64,000 bases of DNA from Allopusillimonas sp048270225 (GCA_048270225.1 JBLWTG010000002.1:515456-579455); one strand, 5' to 3'. Positions 19,306 through 28,282 are shown, counted from the stretch's first letter. Made by a program: numbers and translations. Notes: generated by a model from the letters alone, not told the origin.

Positions 19306-20217
19306 ATGGATATTGACTCGCGCTTGCTGCGCTATTTCGTGGCGGTCGCCGAAGAGCTCAGTTTCAGCAAAGCGGCAAGACGGCTTCATATCTCGCAGCC
19401 CCCCTTGAGCTATGCCATCAAGCAACTGGAAGAAGCCCTGCAGGCGCAGCTGCTGCTGCGCAACAGCCGCCAGGTATCCTTGACCCCGGCCGGCCGCGAA
19501 CTATATCGGGAAGCGGTATTTCTCCTGCGTCGCAATGCGGACCTGTACGGTTTGATCTCGCGTATTGATGCAGGCCTGCAGGGGCAGATCAAGATCGGTT
19601 TCGTGGGCTCCATGCTGTATCGCGGCCTGCCCGAGGTCCTGAATCAATGCCAGGCGGAGTATCCGGCGGTCGAGCATGCGTTGCTGGAGCTGAACTCGGC
19701 CGAGCAGATCGAACTGGTCGCTCGCGGCGGCATCGATATCGGCTTCATTCACCACAATCCCGTGCCGGACAATGTCTCATCCGCAAAACTGTCGGTCGAG
19801 CCTTTTGCCATCTGCGTGCCCGAGACCCATCGCCTGGCCACCCGCACGCAAGCCAATCTGGCAGAGCTTGCCGACGAGGCGTTTATTTTCTTTTCTCGCG
19901 CATTCTCGCCGGTGTATTACGAGACCCTGCTTGCCATGTGTCTGGACGCCGGCTTTCTGCCCAAGGTCAGGTATGAATCGCGCCATTGGCTCAGTGTTGC
20001 CTCACTGGTGTCGCAGAACATGGGCGTATCACTGGTGCCGGCCTGCCTGTCGCGCAGTGGTATGTCGGGCATCCGTTTTCTGTCGTTTCCCCACCGGCAA
20101 AAATCCGTCACCAGCCTGATCTGGTCCGCCACGCCGTCTTCGCGCATCAAGGACAACCACATCGCACTGATCAAGCAGGCCTATGCACGGCCGATCCCTG
20201 ATAAAGGCAGGCATTAG
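19306..20217 (+). CDS. LysR-family transcriptional regulator
   Basis: 303-residue LTTR. The N-terminal winged helix-turn-helix reads RLLRYFVAVAEELSFSKAARRLHISQPPLSYAIKQLEE, followed by the linker helix and an effector domain of two Rossmann-like lobes (IKIGFVGSMLYRGLPEVL, then PEVHRLA-type and GVSLVPA segments). It is divergent from the acyl-CoA dehydrogenase-Bug-CaiB operon and has a matching dyad upstream, so it most likely senses the acid or CoA ester handled by that operon. It converges on dsbD with a 13-bp gap. Confidence 0.93.
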   Translation: MDIDSRLLRYFVAVAEELSFSKAARRLHISQPPLSYAIKQLEEALQAQLLLRNSRQVSLTPAGRELYREAVFLLRRNADLYGLISRIDAGLQGQIKIGFVGSMLYRGLPEVLNQCQAEYPAVEHALLELNSAEQIELVARGGIDIGFIHHNPVPDNVSSAKLSVEPFAICVPETHRLATRTQANLAELADEAFIFFSRAFSPVYYETLLAMCLDAGFLPKVRYESRHWLSVASLVSQNMGVSLVPACLSRSGMSGIRFLSFPHRQKSVTSLIWSATPSSRIKDNHIALIKQAYARPIPDKGRH

Positions 20218-20230
20218 GCAGGCAAGAAAC

Positions 20231-22327
20231 CTATCCCCTGGGGGCCGCAAGCACCCGGTCCAGTATCTTGCCGAAATCTGCTGCGTTCTTGAAGCCGACG
20301 ACGCGCGCATCTTCGCGCGGCTGGCCGCTTGCATCAAAGAAAATAATTCCCGGCGGCCCGAACAGCTTGAAACGCTTGAGCAGCGCGCGGTCCTCCGGGG
20401 AATTTTTGGTGACATCGGCCTGTACCAGCAACATGCGGGACATCTGCTGCGCCACGGCAGGATCGCTGAAGGTAAAACGCTCCATTTCTATGCAGGACAC
20501 GCACCAGTCCGCGTAGAAATCCAGCATCACGGGGCGATCCGTGCCCGCCAGCAGCTTATCCAGTTCTTCGGTGGTATGCACCTGCGTGAAATGCGACCTG
20601 ACCGCCTGCTCGGCGCCTTTTGCATCGACGGCGTCGTTACCGGCGCCTGCTGCAGCCCCCTGCCAGCCCGAGGCAGACCCGGCAAGAGGCGCCAGCGGCC
20701 GCAGCGCATCACGACCGCCAACCGACAGGCCCAGCACAAGGGCCAGGGCCCACAAGGCCAGCAGCAGCCCCAGGGCCTTGCGAAAACCGCCCCATACGCC
20801 AGCCTGCGCCCCGCTGAATGCGTCCAGCATCACCGCGCTCCACAGCGCGAGGAAGGCCCAGCCCAGCATGGTGAGCCAGGCCGGCAGTACGGAATGCACC
20901 ATCCACCACGCGGTCGCCAGCAGCATCATGCCGAACAGACGCTTGATGCCTTCCATCCATGCCCCCGCCTTGGGCAGCAGCATGCCCGAGGACGCACCCA
21001 CCGCGAGCAGCAGCAGGCCTTCTCCCCAGGCCAGGGCAAACAGCGCGGAGCCGCCCAGCACGACATCCCCGGTCTGCGAAATAAACAGCAGCACGCCAGC
21101 CAGCGGCGCAGCCACGCAGGGTCCGACAATCAATGCGGACAGCATACCCATGACGAACGCACCGCCGTAATGACCGCCGGGAATTCTGGACATGCGCTCA
21201 TTGAGCGCCGATTGCATGCCTGCGGGCGCCTGCAGGGTAAAAACATCGAACATGGCCAGCGCCAGCAAGGCCAGCAGCACGGCAAACAGCGCCAGCACCC
21301 AGGGGGTCTGCAGCCAGGCAGCCAGTCCTGCGCCGACCAGGCCGGCAGCAATGCCAAGCGCCGTGTAAACCAGCGACATTCCCAGCACAAAAACCGCCGC
21401 CAGCGACACACCTCGCCAGCGTGACACCTGCTTGCCCGAGCCCGCCGTGCCCGCCAGGATGGCCAGCAGAATAGGCACCATGGGCAGAACACAGGGCGTG
21501 AACGACAGCAACAGGCCCAGCAGCAGGCACAGCAGAATGATCTTGGCCCAGCCAGCATCGGTCAGGTATGCCGCCAATCCGGTATCGCCCAGATCAAGCG
21601 CGCCCGAAAGACTGGTCTGGCCCTGCGACGCCGACAGGCTGGTTTGCCCTTGCGCACCGGATGCAGCGGCCTGATTTTTTTGCGGCGCTGGCGCTGGAAC
21701 GCTATCCACCACTCCAGCGCCACTGGCCTGATAGCCGCCCGCCACCGGCGTTAGTGTGATCTCGTGTGTATCCGGGGGGTAGCACAGCCCCGCATCGGCG
21801 CACCCCTGGCTGGTAATGGCCAGACGGAAAGCCTGGGCGCCGGCCCCGGCCTTGAGCGGCAGCCTGACGGTAATCTGGTCGTGATAGACCTCGAGATCTT
21901 CTTCGAAGGTCGGATCATATTTGACGATGCCGCCCGGATACACGGGCTCACCCAAGGCTGCGGATGCCGATTCAGGCTCTGTGGCAAACACAAAGCGCTT
22001 GCGGTACATGTAGTAGCCCGGCGCAATATCAAAATGAACAGACAGCGTATCGGGCGCCTGCGTCGCCGCGGAAAACACAAAGGCCTGCTCGGGATCGAGA
22101 AAATCGTCCTCGGAAGCTGCGAACGAGGTGTGCGCCCATGCCGCCGCCACGAATAACAGCAGCAGGAGCAGCGCCGCCCTGACCCAGCGGCCAGCACCTG
22201 ACTGGACCGGCGTTCCAGCCAACGGCCGTCTCGTAGCAGACCCACCAGCCTGGCTACCGGTCTGACCAGATGACAAGCCAGGCATGAGGGCCGTGGGAGC
22301 TGGATCGACCAGCGCTGCATGGGACAT
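20231..22327 (-). CDS. dsbD: Thiol:disulfide interchange protein DsbD
   Basis: Carries electrons from cytoplasmic thioredoxin across the membrane to periplasmic reductases. All three redox pairs are visible in order: the alpha domain CADAGLCYPP; the membrane beta domain with FTPCVLPM and GPCVAAPL; the gamma thioredoxin domain DWCVSCIEME. At 698 residues it is somewhat longer than usual because of about 45 extra residues before the signal peptide (RWVRAALLLLLLFVAAA). The ATG at 22327 has GGAAG upstream, so the extension appears real. The cutA-dsbD order is common. Reduced apocytochrome c is one target, linking it to the resB-ccsA genes. Confidence 0.96.
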   Translation of the reverse strand: MSHAALVDPAPTALMPGLSSGQTGSQAGGSATRRPLAGTPVQSGAGRWVRAALLLLLLFVAAAWAHTSFAASEDDFLDPEQAFVFSAATQAPDTLSVHFDIAPGYYMYRKRFVFATEPESASAALGEPVYPGGIVKYDPTFEEDLEVYHDQITVRLPLKAGAGAQAFRLAITSQGCADAGLCYPPDTHEITLTPVAGGYQASGAGVVDSVPAPAPQKNQAAASGAQGQTSLSASQGQTSLSGALDLGDTGLAAYLTDAGWAKIILLCLLLGLLLSFTPCVLPMVPILLAILAGTAGSGKQVSRWRGVSLAAVFVLGMSLVYTALGIAAGLVGAGLAAWLQTPWVLALFAVLLALLALAMFDVFTLQAPAGMQSALNERMSRIPGGHYGGAFVMGMLSALIVGPCVAAPLAGVLLFISQTGDVVLGGSALFALAWGEGLLLLAVGASSGMLLPKAGAWMEGIKRLFGMMLLATAWWMVHSVLPAWLTMLGWAFLALWSAVMLDAFSGAQAGVWGGFRKALGLLLALWALALVLGLSVGGRDALRPLAPLAGSASGWQGAAAGAGNDAVDAKGAEQAVRSHFTQVHTTEELDKLLAGTDRPVMLDFYADWCVSCIEMERFTFSDPAVAQQMSRMLLVQADVTKNSPEDRALLKRFKLFGPPGIIFFDASGQPREDARVVGFKNAADFGKILDRVLAAPRG

Positions 22328-22356
22328 CTTTTACTTCCTATGAATAGCGAACCGCT

Positions 22357-22839
22357 TCACGATTCGTGCCGGCCCGCGGGAAAAGCAGCCCCTGTCTGCT
22401 CACGCACCCAGTCCAGATAGTCCGGACTGCCGCCAGAAACAGGCAACACAAGCACCTCGGGAACGTCGTAGGGATGAAGCTGCCGGTATCGAGCTACCAA
22501 CGCGGACGCACGTCCCGCACTGGTTTTCATGACTATGGGGATCTCTTCCGCCCCCTCCAGCTTGCCTTCCCACAGGTACATGGACACACCGGGCGCGCCA
22601 AGGTTCACGCAGGCGGCGTAATGCTCTTCGACCAGCACGTGGGCAATGCGCTTGGCCAGCAATATATCGGGCGCATTGCCGAGAATGACCACCACATCAT
22701 CGCAGGCCTGCAGCTCAGACGCTTGGCTTTGGACAGCAGTGGCCGCCTCGGCCTGGTCGGACATTGATACGACAGTGCCGGCGCCGCCTCGCACCGGCTG
22801 CGCATCGTGGCCAGAGGCAGTAGAAGAGTCTTCGTTCAC
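22357..22839 (-). CDS. cutA: CutA1 divalent-ion tolerance protein, N-terminally extended
   Basis: Small trimeric cytoplasmic protein linked to copper tolerance in enterobacteria. The core shows VVVILGNAPD, ACVNL, YLWEGKLEGAEEIPIVMKT, LHPYDVPEVLVLPVSGG and DYLDWV. The copper-ligand cysteine of the E. coli protein (VVLCTAPD) is replaced in this copy (VILGNAPD). The GTG start at 22839 with AGGA upstream gives 160 residues, about 45 more than the family core; the extension is low-complexity and acidic. An internal ATG at 22764 has no ribosome-binding site. It is 29 bp upstream of dsbD and co-directional. Confidence 0.88.
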   Translation of the reverse strand: MNEDSSTASGHDAQPVRGGAGTVVSMSDQAEAATAVQSQASELQACDDVVVILGNAPDILLAKRIAHVLVEEHYAACVNLGAPGVSMYLWEGKLEGAEEIPIVMKTSAGRASALVARYRQLHPYDVPEVLVLPVSGGSPDYLDWVREQTGAAFPAGRHES

Positions 22840-22954
22840 GGAATGAAATCCTGAGAGATGGCTTGCTCACAGGCATTGTACCGAGAAACAACACCCCTTC
22901 CATCCCTGCCGGCCTGAGTCATCGGGATCTCGTCGCATCAGGTGAGCCAATGAA

Positions 22955-22976
22955 AAACGGGCCCGAAGGCCCGTTT
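22955..22976 (-). terminator. Terminator of the alpha operon, after rplQ
   Basis: On the minus strand AAACGGGCC pairs with GGCCCGTTT around a UUCG tetraloop, and the stem continues into a run of five T. It lies 40 bp beyond the rplQ stop and closes the ribosomal block. Confidence 0.85.
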
Positions 22977-23015
22977 GCTTGCTACCCTGCCGAAGCATGC
23001 TCCGGCCGCACTGAT

Positions 23016-23399
23016 TTACTCGGCTTCTTGCTCTTCGACTTCAGGACGGTCGACCAGCTCCATGAATGCCATGGGAGCGTTGTCGCCCTGACGGAAACCC
23101 ATCTTGAGCACACGGGTGTAACCACCGTTGCGCTCCTTGTAGCGAGGGCCGATTTCAGCGAACAGCTTGACCACGGCGTCGCGATCGCGCAGGCGGGCAA
23201 ATGCCAGGCGCTTGTTGGCCAGGGTGGGCTCTTTGCCAAGAGTGATCAGAGGCTCGATAACCCGGCGCAGTTCCTTGGCCTTGGGCAGAGTCGTCTTGAT
23301 GGCTTCGTGGGTAAGCAGCGACACGGCCATGTTGCGGAACATGGCAAGACGGTGGCTGCTGGTGCGATTGAGTTTACGTAGACCGCTACGATGACGCAT
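23016..23399 (-). CDS. rplQ: Ribosomal protein L17
   Basis: Large-subunit protein near the exit tunnel. The 127-residue sequence starts MRHRSGLRKLNRTSSHR, an invariant L17 N-terminus, and contains RDRDAVVKLF and GGYTRVLKMGFRQGDNAPMA. The acidic tail is typical of betaproteobacteria. It is the last gene of the alpha operon, 144 bp after rpoA, a larger gap than elsewhere in the cluster. Confidence 0.98.
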   Translation of the reverse strand: MRHRSGLRKLNRTSSHRLAMFRNMAVSLLTHEAIKTTLPKAKELRRVIEPLITLGKEPTLANKRLAFARLRDRDAVVKLFAEIGPRYKERNGGYTRVLKMGFRQGDNAPMAFMELVDRPEVEEQEAE

Positions 23400-23543
23400 G
23401 ATGTTTTCCTTTGAATCTATAAAGCGGAATGATTCCGCGGTGAGCCGGCTCTTCTATCAGCATTGCTGCGGGCCGGGTGAGGGACGAGATTTTATCACAG
23501 CAGTGCCGGCCGCCTGCTTGCGCAGGATGCCGGCGCCTGGTTA

Positions 23544-24533
23544 TCAGGGACGCTCGAGGCCCAGAGGAGGCCAGTTCTCGAGCTTCATGCCCAGTGTCAG
23601 ACCGCGCGCAGCGAGCACTTCCTTGATTTCGTTGAGCGACTTGCGGCCCAGGTTCGGCGTCTTGAGCAGCTCGTTTTCGGTGCGCTGGATCAAGTCGCCG
23701 ATGTAGTAGATGTTTTCGGCCTTCAGGCAGTTGGCCGAACGTACGGTAAGCTCCAGATCGTCCACAGGACGCAGCAGAACCGGATCGATCTGTTGCTGAC
23801 GACCGCTGGCCGGCGTCGCGTCGAAAGAATTGTCCGCACCTTCAAGCGCTGCAAACACGGAGATCTGGTCCATCAGGATACGGGCCGACTGACGGACCGC
23901 TTCTTCGGGCGAGATCACGCCATTGGTCTGGATATCCAGCACAAGCTTGTCCAGATCGGTGCGCTGTTCGACACGCGCGCTTTCAACGGCGTAGCTGACG
24001 CGGCGCACAGGGCTGTAGGATGCATCCAGCACAATGCGGCCGATCGTATGCGTGCGGTCATCCGACAGCGCGCGCACATTGCCCGGCACGTAGCCGCGGC
24101 CTTGCTCGACCTTGATCTGCATTTCGAGCTTGCCGGCATCGGTCAGCGTCGCGATCACGTGATCAGGATTGATGATCTCGACATCATGCGGCAACTCGAT
24201 ATCGCTGGCCAGTACCACGCCCTGGCCCTGCTTGCGCAGTACCAGATTGACTTCCTCGCGATTGTGCAGCTTGAACACCACGCCTTTCAGGTTCAGCAGG
24301 ATATCGACCACGTCCTCACGCACGCCGGCGACCGTCGAGTACTCATGCACGACACCAGTCATCTGGACTTCGGTGGGCGCGTAGCCGGTCATGGACGAGA
24401 GCAGGATACGGCGCAGGGCATTACCCAGCGTATGGCCGTAGCCGCGTTCGAAAGGCTCCATAATGACCTTGGCGTGGTTCTTGCCAACGGGTTCGACTTC
24501 AATGGAGCGAGGCTTGAGAAAACCTTGAGACAT
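23544..24533 (-). CDS. rpoA: RNA polymerase alpha subunit
   Basis: Assembly platform of RNA polymerase. The N-terminal domain has FERGYGHTLGNALRRILLSSM, which contacts beta and dimerises. The C-terminal domain (about residues 245-315) has the DNA- and activator-binding LTVRSANCLKAENI and LGRKSLNEIKEVLA helices. The length of 329 residues is normal for Burkholderiales. It is separated from rpsD by 139 bp holding a hairpin, so alpha expression may be adjusted separately from the ribosomal proteins. Confidence 0.99.
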   Translation of the reverse strand: MSQGFLKPRSIEVEPVGKNHAKVIMEPFERGYGHTLGNALRRILLSSMTGYAPTEVQMTGVVHEYSTVAGVREDVVDILLNLKGVVFKLHNREEVNLVLRKQGQGVVLASDIELPHDVEIINPDHVIATLTDAGKLEMQIKVEQGRGYVPGNVRALSDDRTHTIGRIVLDASYSPVRRVSYAVESARVEQRTDLDKLVLDIQTNGVISPEEAVRQSARILMDQISVFAALEGADNSFDATPASGRQQQIDPVLLRPVDDLELTVRSANCLKAENIYYIGDLIQRTENELLKTPNLGRKSLNEIKEVLAARGLTLGMKLENWPPLGLERP

Positions 24534-24626
24534 GGATGTTCCTTTTCAATACCCTCGGTTCGTTACACCGATAAGGCTGATGGAAATCCCGGCGCAAACC
24601 GCCGGGAGGACAAAAAACAACGCAAA

Positions 24627-24658
24627 CCGCCGGACGCGCAACTGAGCGTGTCCGGCGG
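24627..24658 (-). promoter_or_regulatory. Hairpin between rpsD and rpoA (attenuator-like)
   Basis: CCGCCGGAC pairs with GTCCGGCGG and the stem extends inward by four more pairs including one G-T, leaving a 6-base loop. On the minus strand it is followed by TTTGCGTTGTTTTTT. It begins 15 bp after the rpsD stop and could be a partial terminator or an mRNA end-protecting stem. Confidence 0.55.
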
Positions 24659-24672
24659 AAAAACAGCAGCGA

Positions 24673-25296
24673 TTAGCGCGAATACAATTCGACGACCATC
24701 GACTCGTTGACGTCGCGGGCGACATCAGCGCGGTCCGGAGCCTGCTTGAACGTACCGGTGAGCTTGGTCGTGTCGACCTCGACCCACTGCGGCAGGCCTT
24801 GGCCAGTGGCCAGGTCCAGCGCTTCGCGGATACGCAATTGAGCTTTGGCCTTTTCGCGAATCGACACCACATCGCCAGCCTTGACGATAATGGAGGCGAT
24901 ATCGGCGGTGTGGCCGTTCAGTTCGATAGCGCGGTGATTCACCAACTGGCGTGCTTCTGCGCGAGTCGAGCCAAAGCCCATGCGATATACGACATTGTCC
25001 AGACGCGATTCCAGCAATTGAATCAGGGTCTCGCCAGTGTTGCCACGGCGACGCTCAGCTTCAACAAAGTACTTGCGGAACTGCTTTTCCAGAACGCCGT
25101 ACATGCGCTTGAGTTTTTGCTTCTCACGCAGCTGCAGGCCGAAATCCGACGTGCGGGCGCCCGAAGTGCGGCCATGTTGACCGGGCTTGGATTCGAGCTT
25201 GCACTTCGAATCCAACGAACGGCGGGCGCTCTTCAGAAACAGATCAGTACCCTCGCGGCGCGAGAGCTTGCATTTAGGTCCAATATAACGTGCCAA
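24673..25296 (-). CDS. rpsD: Ribosomal protein S4
   Basis: Small-subunit assembly initiator and, in E. coli, repressor of the alpha operon. The 207-residue protein begins MARYIGPKCKLSRREGTDLFLKS-like and has the S4 RNA-binding domain (LESRLDNVVYRMGF, ARQLVNHRAIELNG). It lacks the four-cysteine zinc knuckle of zinc-type S4. It is 11 bp after rpsK. Confidence 0.99.
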   Translation of the reverse strand: MARYIGPKCKLSRREGTDLFLKSARRSLDSKCKLESKPGQHGRTSGARTSDFGLQLREKQKLKRMYGVLEKQFRKYFVEAERRRGNTGETLIQLLESRLDNVVYRMGFGSTRAEARQLVNHRAIELNGHTADIASIIVKAGDVVSIREKAKAQLRIREALDLATGQGLPQWVEVDTTKLTGTFKQAPDRADVARDVNESMVVELYSR

Positions 25297-25307
25297 GATG
25301 CTTCCCC

Positions 25308-25709
25308 TTAGATGCGACGACGCTTGGGCGGACGGCAGCCGTTATGCGGGACGGGTGTGATGTCCGAAATGCTGGAAATTTTGATTCCCAGAGCATTCAG
25401 CGCACGCACCGACGACTCGCGGCCGGGACCGGGGCCCTTGATGCGAACTTCTAGTGTTTTGATACCGTATTCCATCGCGACGCGGCCTGCGGACTCGGCG
25501 GCAACCTGCGCAGCAAACGGCGTGGATTTGCGCGAGCCCTTGAAGCCGGCGCCACCAGACGTTGCCCAGGACAAGGCATTGCCCTGGCGATCGGTAATCG
25601 TGATGATCGTGTTGTTGAAGGACGCATGGACGTGCGCAATGCCGTCCGATACGCTCTTCTTGATTTTTTTGCGAACGCGCGAGGCGCCGCTGTTGGAAGC
25701 TTTCGCCAT
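25308..25709 (-). CDS. rpsK: Ribosomal protein S11
   Basis: Platform protein of the small subunit that contacts the mRNA near the E site. The 133-residue protein contains GIAHVHASFNNTIITITDRQGN, the SSGG-like ATSGGAGFKGSRKSTPFAAQ and C-terminal PVPHNGCRPPKRRRI, all diagnostic. The gene order rpsM-rpsK-rpsD is standard. Confidence 0.99.
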   Translation of the reverse strand: MAKASNSGASRVRKKIKKSVSDGIAHVHASFNNTIITITDRQGNALSWATSGGAGFKGSRKSTPFAAQVAAESAGRVAMEYGIKTLEVRIKGPGPGRESSVRALNALGIKISSISDITPVPHNGCRPPKRRRI

Positions 25710-25723
25710 CTTCTAATCCTCGA

Positions 25724-26089
25724 TTATTTCTTCAGGGAAGCAGCAGCGCGACGCGGGCCCTTGCGGGTGCGGGCGTTGGTACGTGTGCGTTGACCGCGCA
25801 CAGGCAGACCACGCTTATGGCGCAGACCACGGTATGTTCCCAAATCGATCAGACGCTTGATCGACAGTTGTACTTCACGACGCAAATCACCCTCGACCGT
25901 GAACACACCTACGTGTTCGCGGATACGCTCGAGTTCGGCGTCGGTCAGATCCTTGACTTTCTTGGACAGTTCGATGCCTGCGGATTCGCAAATCTTGCGA
26001 GCGCGGGTGCGACCAATGCCAAAAATCGCGGTCAGTCCGATTTCGGCGTGTTGATGCGGCGGAATGTTAATGCCAGCAATACGGGCCAT
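25724..26089 (-). CDS. rpsM: Ribosomal protein S13
   Basis: Head protein of the small subunit that forms bridges to the large subunit. The 121 residues start MARIAGINIPPHQHAEIGLT and include FGIGRTRA and GLRHKRGLPVRGQRT with the basic C-terminal tail TNARTRKGPRR. First gene of the classical alpha operon, after rpmJ. Confidence 0.99.
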   Translation of the reverse strand: MARIAGINIPPHQHAEIGLTAIFGIGRTRARKICESAGIELSKKVKDLTDAELERIREHVGVFTVEGDLRREVQLSIKRLIDLGTYRGLRHKRGLPVRGQRTRTNARTRKGPRRAAASLKK

Positions 26090-26122
26090 GACTTTTCCTT
26101 GTTAAATCCGTTGCACCCGGCC

Positions 26123-26236
26123 TTAGCCTTGGCGCTGCTTATGACGTGGATCGGTGCAAATGACTCGCACCACGCCGTGACGTTTGATGATCTTGCAGTT
26201 GCGGCAGATCCGCTTTACCGATGCCATTACCTTCAT
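26123..26236 (-). CDS. rpmJ: Ribosomal protein L36
   Basis: 37-residue large-subunit protein found by translating the gap between infA and rpsM. It reads MKVMASVKRICRNCKIIKRH and continues VVRVICTDPRHKQRQG. The zinc ligands CxxC, a third Cys and a His are intact, so this is the zinc-binding type. A ribosome-binding site (GGAGTC) precedes the ATG. Confidence 0.97.
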   Translation of the reverse strand: MKVMASVKRICRNCKIIKRHGVVRVICTDPRHKQRQG

Positions 26237-26267
26237 GGTTGACTCCTAGTTTCCTGTAACCGGCCGC

Positions 26268-26486
26268 TCATTTAGAGCGGAACACTATCCTGGCACGCGA
26301 CAGATCATAGGGTGTGAGCTCCACTGTGACCTTGTCACCCGGCAGGATCCGGATGTAATGCATGCGCATCTTGCCCGATATGTGGCCAAGCACTACATGG
26401 CCGTTTTCCAGCTTGACGCGAAAAGTTGCGTTGGGCAGGTTCTCGAGAACCTCTCCCTGCATTTGTATGACGTCGTCTTTTGCCAT
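26268..26486 (-). CDS. infA: Translation initiation factor IF-1
   Basis: 72-residue OB-fold factor that occupies the A site during initiation. The sequence MAKDDVIQMQGEVLENLPN, then FRVKLENGHVVLGHISGKMR and LTPYDLSRARIVFR is typical. The position between secY and rpmJ is normal for betaproteobacteria, whereas in E. coli infA is elsewhere. Confidence 0.98.
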   Translation of the reverse strand: MAKDDVIQMQGEVLENLPNATFRVKLENGHVVLGHISGKMRMHYIRILPGDKVTVELTPYDLSRARIVFRSK

Positions 26487-26492
26487 TCTCTT

Positions 26493-27818
26493 CTACCGCA
26501 TGGGCAGCCCAGCGCCCTTGAAGTTAGCCTTCTTGAGCAGTGAGTCGTATTGGTGGGACATCATGTAAGCCTGGGCTTGAGCCATGAAATCCATGGTCAC
26601 CACCACGATAATCAAAAGAGAAGTACCACCAAAGTAGAACGGTACGTTCCAACGCGCCTGCATCAGCTCTGGCAACAGGCAAACCACCGTAATGTAGATG
26701 GCACCCGCCAGGGTCAGACGCATCAATATCTTGTCGATATAGCGCGAGGTTTGTTCGCCTGGGCGAATGCCCGGAACGAACGCGCCGCTCTTCTTCAGGT
26801 TGTCTGCAGTTTCGCGGCTGTTGAACACCAGTGCCGTGTAGAAAAAGCAAAAGAAGATGATCAGTGCTGCATACAGCGTAATGTACAAGGGCTGCCCAGG
26901 CGACAACGCCGCGGCCATATCACCCAGCCAACGCATGTTGGGGTTGCTGGAAAACCAGCTGGTAACCGTTGCCGGCAACAGAATGATCGACGAGGCGAAA
27001 ATGGGCGGGATAACCCCGGACATGTTCAGCTTGAGCGGCAGATGCGAGCTCTGGCCGCCGTAGATCTTGTTGCCGACCTGGCGCTTGGCGTAATTGACCG
27101 TGACCCGACGCTGGCCGCGTTCGACAAACACCACGAAGTAAGTAACCAGCACAACCAGGGCGAAGATGAACAGCGCCGACAGGATAGACATGGAGTCGGT
27201 GCGGACCAGATCCAGCATGCCGGCGAGCGCATTGGGCAAGCCCGCCACGATACCGGAGAAGATCAGGATGGATATACCATTGCCCAAACCGCGTTCGGTG
27301 ATCTGCTCACCCAACCACATGATGAACATCGTGCCGGTAACCAGCGTCACGACCGTGGTAAAGCGGAACATCATGCCCTGGTCGATGACCAGCCCGGGCT
27401 GCGATTCCAGCGCGACCGATATGCCTACCGCCTGCACCAGCGCCAGGAAAACCGTTCCATAGCGGGTGTACTGCGTGATCTTGCGACGCCCGGATTCGCC
27501 TTCCTTCTTGATGGCTTCCAGGGTAGGCACCACCACCGCCATCAACTGCATGATGATGGATGCGGAAATATAGGGCATGATCCCCAGCGCGAACACCGAG
27601 AATCGGGACAGCGCACCACCCGAGAACATGTTGAACAGACCCAGGATACCGCTCTGGTTCTGACGGAACATGTCTGCCAGGGCATCCGGATTGATGCCCG
27701 GCACGGGAATGTGCGTACCCAGCCGATAGACCACGAGGGCGAGCACCAGGAAAACGACGCGACGCTTGAGATCGCCGTATCGTGGACCCGTTTTACCCTG
27801 AGCCTGAGCTTTAGCCAC
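26493..27818 (-). CDS. secY: Protein translocase subunit SecY
   Basis: Channel-forming subunit of the Sec translocon with ten membrane helices. The 441-residue protein shows GTHIPVPGIN in helix 1 region, the plug area GGALSRFSVFALGIMPYISASI, the GQxxTERGxGNGIS loop (GEQITERGLGNGISI) and the C-terminal cytosolic loop PGIRPGEQT. It is 6 bp before infA and 12 bp after rplO. Confidence 0.99.
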   Translation of the reverse strand: MAKAQAQGKTGPRYGDLKRRVVFLVLALVVYRLGTHIPVPGINPDALADMFRQNQSGILGLFNMFSGGALSRFSVFALGIMPYISASIIMQLMAVVVPTLEAIKKEGESGRRKITQYTRYGTVFLALVQAVGISVALESQPGLVIDQGMMFRFTTVVTLVTGTMFIMWLGEQITERGLGNGISILIFSGIVAGLPNALAGMLDLVRTDSMSILSALFIFALVVLVTYFVVFVERGQRRVTVNYAKRQVGNKIYGGQSSHLPLKLNMSGVIPPIFASSIILLPATVTSWFSSNPNMRWLGDMAAALSPGQPLYITLYAALIIFFCFFYTALVFNSRETADNLKKSGAFVPGIRPGEQTSRYIDKILMRLTLAGAIYITVVCLLPELMQARWNVPFYFGGTSLLIIVVVTMDFMAQAQAYMMSHQYDSLLKKANFKGAGLPMR

Positions 27819-27830
27819 CGTGACCCCTTT

Positions 27831-28271
27831 TTAAGCCAGCGAGCCGCCGGCCGCTTCGATCGCGGCGCGAGCGCCTGCAGTCGCAGCAATGCCGTTGAGT
27901 GTCACTTTGCGGGACAGTTCGCCCGACTTGATGACTTTCGCGTAACGTACGGATTGACCAATCACGCCGGCCTGCTTGAGCACCTGGACATCGATTTCGT
28001 CGACGGGCAGGCGTTGCAGATCGGACAGACGGATCTCAGCGGACAAATGCTGATTCAAAGGCGTGAAACCGCGCTTGGGCAGGCGACGCTGCAAAGGCAT
28101 TTGACCGCCTTCGAAACCGACCTTGTGAAAGCCGCCGGTACGGGACTTCTGGCCTTTGTGGCCACGGCCGGCAGTTTTGCCCAAGCCAGAGCCAATGCCG
28201 CGGCCGACGCGACGGCGAGCGTGCTTGGCACCCTCTGCCGGCTTCAGCGTATTGAGTTGAGTTTGTGACAT
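27831..28271 (-). CDS. rplO: Ribosomal protein L15
   Basis: Late-assembly large-subunit protein. The 146 residues include LNTLKPAEGAKHARRRVGRG, GSGLGKTAGRGHKGQ and GGFHKVGFEGGQMPLQRRLPK. The ATG at 28271 has AAAGGA upstream; an earlier in-frame start at 28286 is less likely. Confidence 0.98.
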   Translation of the reverse strand: MSQTQLNTLKPAEGAKHARRRVGRGIGSGLGKTAGRGHKGQKSRTGGFHKVGFEGGQMPLQRRLPKRGFTPLNQHLSAEIRLSDLQRLPVDEIDVQVLKQAGVIGQSVRYAKVIKSGELSRKVTLNGIAATAGARAAIEAAGGSLA

Positions 28272-28282
28272 CTCGATTCCTT

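Noticed and set aside
26550..28268. 572-codon plus-strand frame opposite secY and rplO
   Set aside because: It spans two well-known minus-strand genes with no domain, and is rich in His/Gln/Arg as expected from reversed codons.
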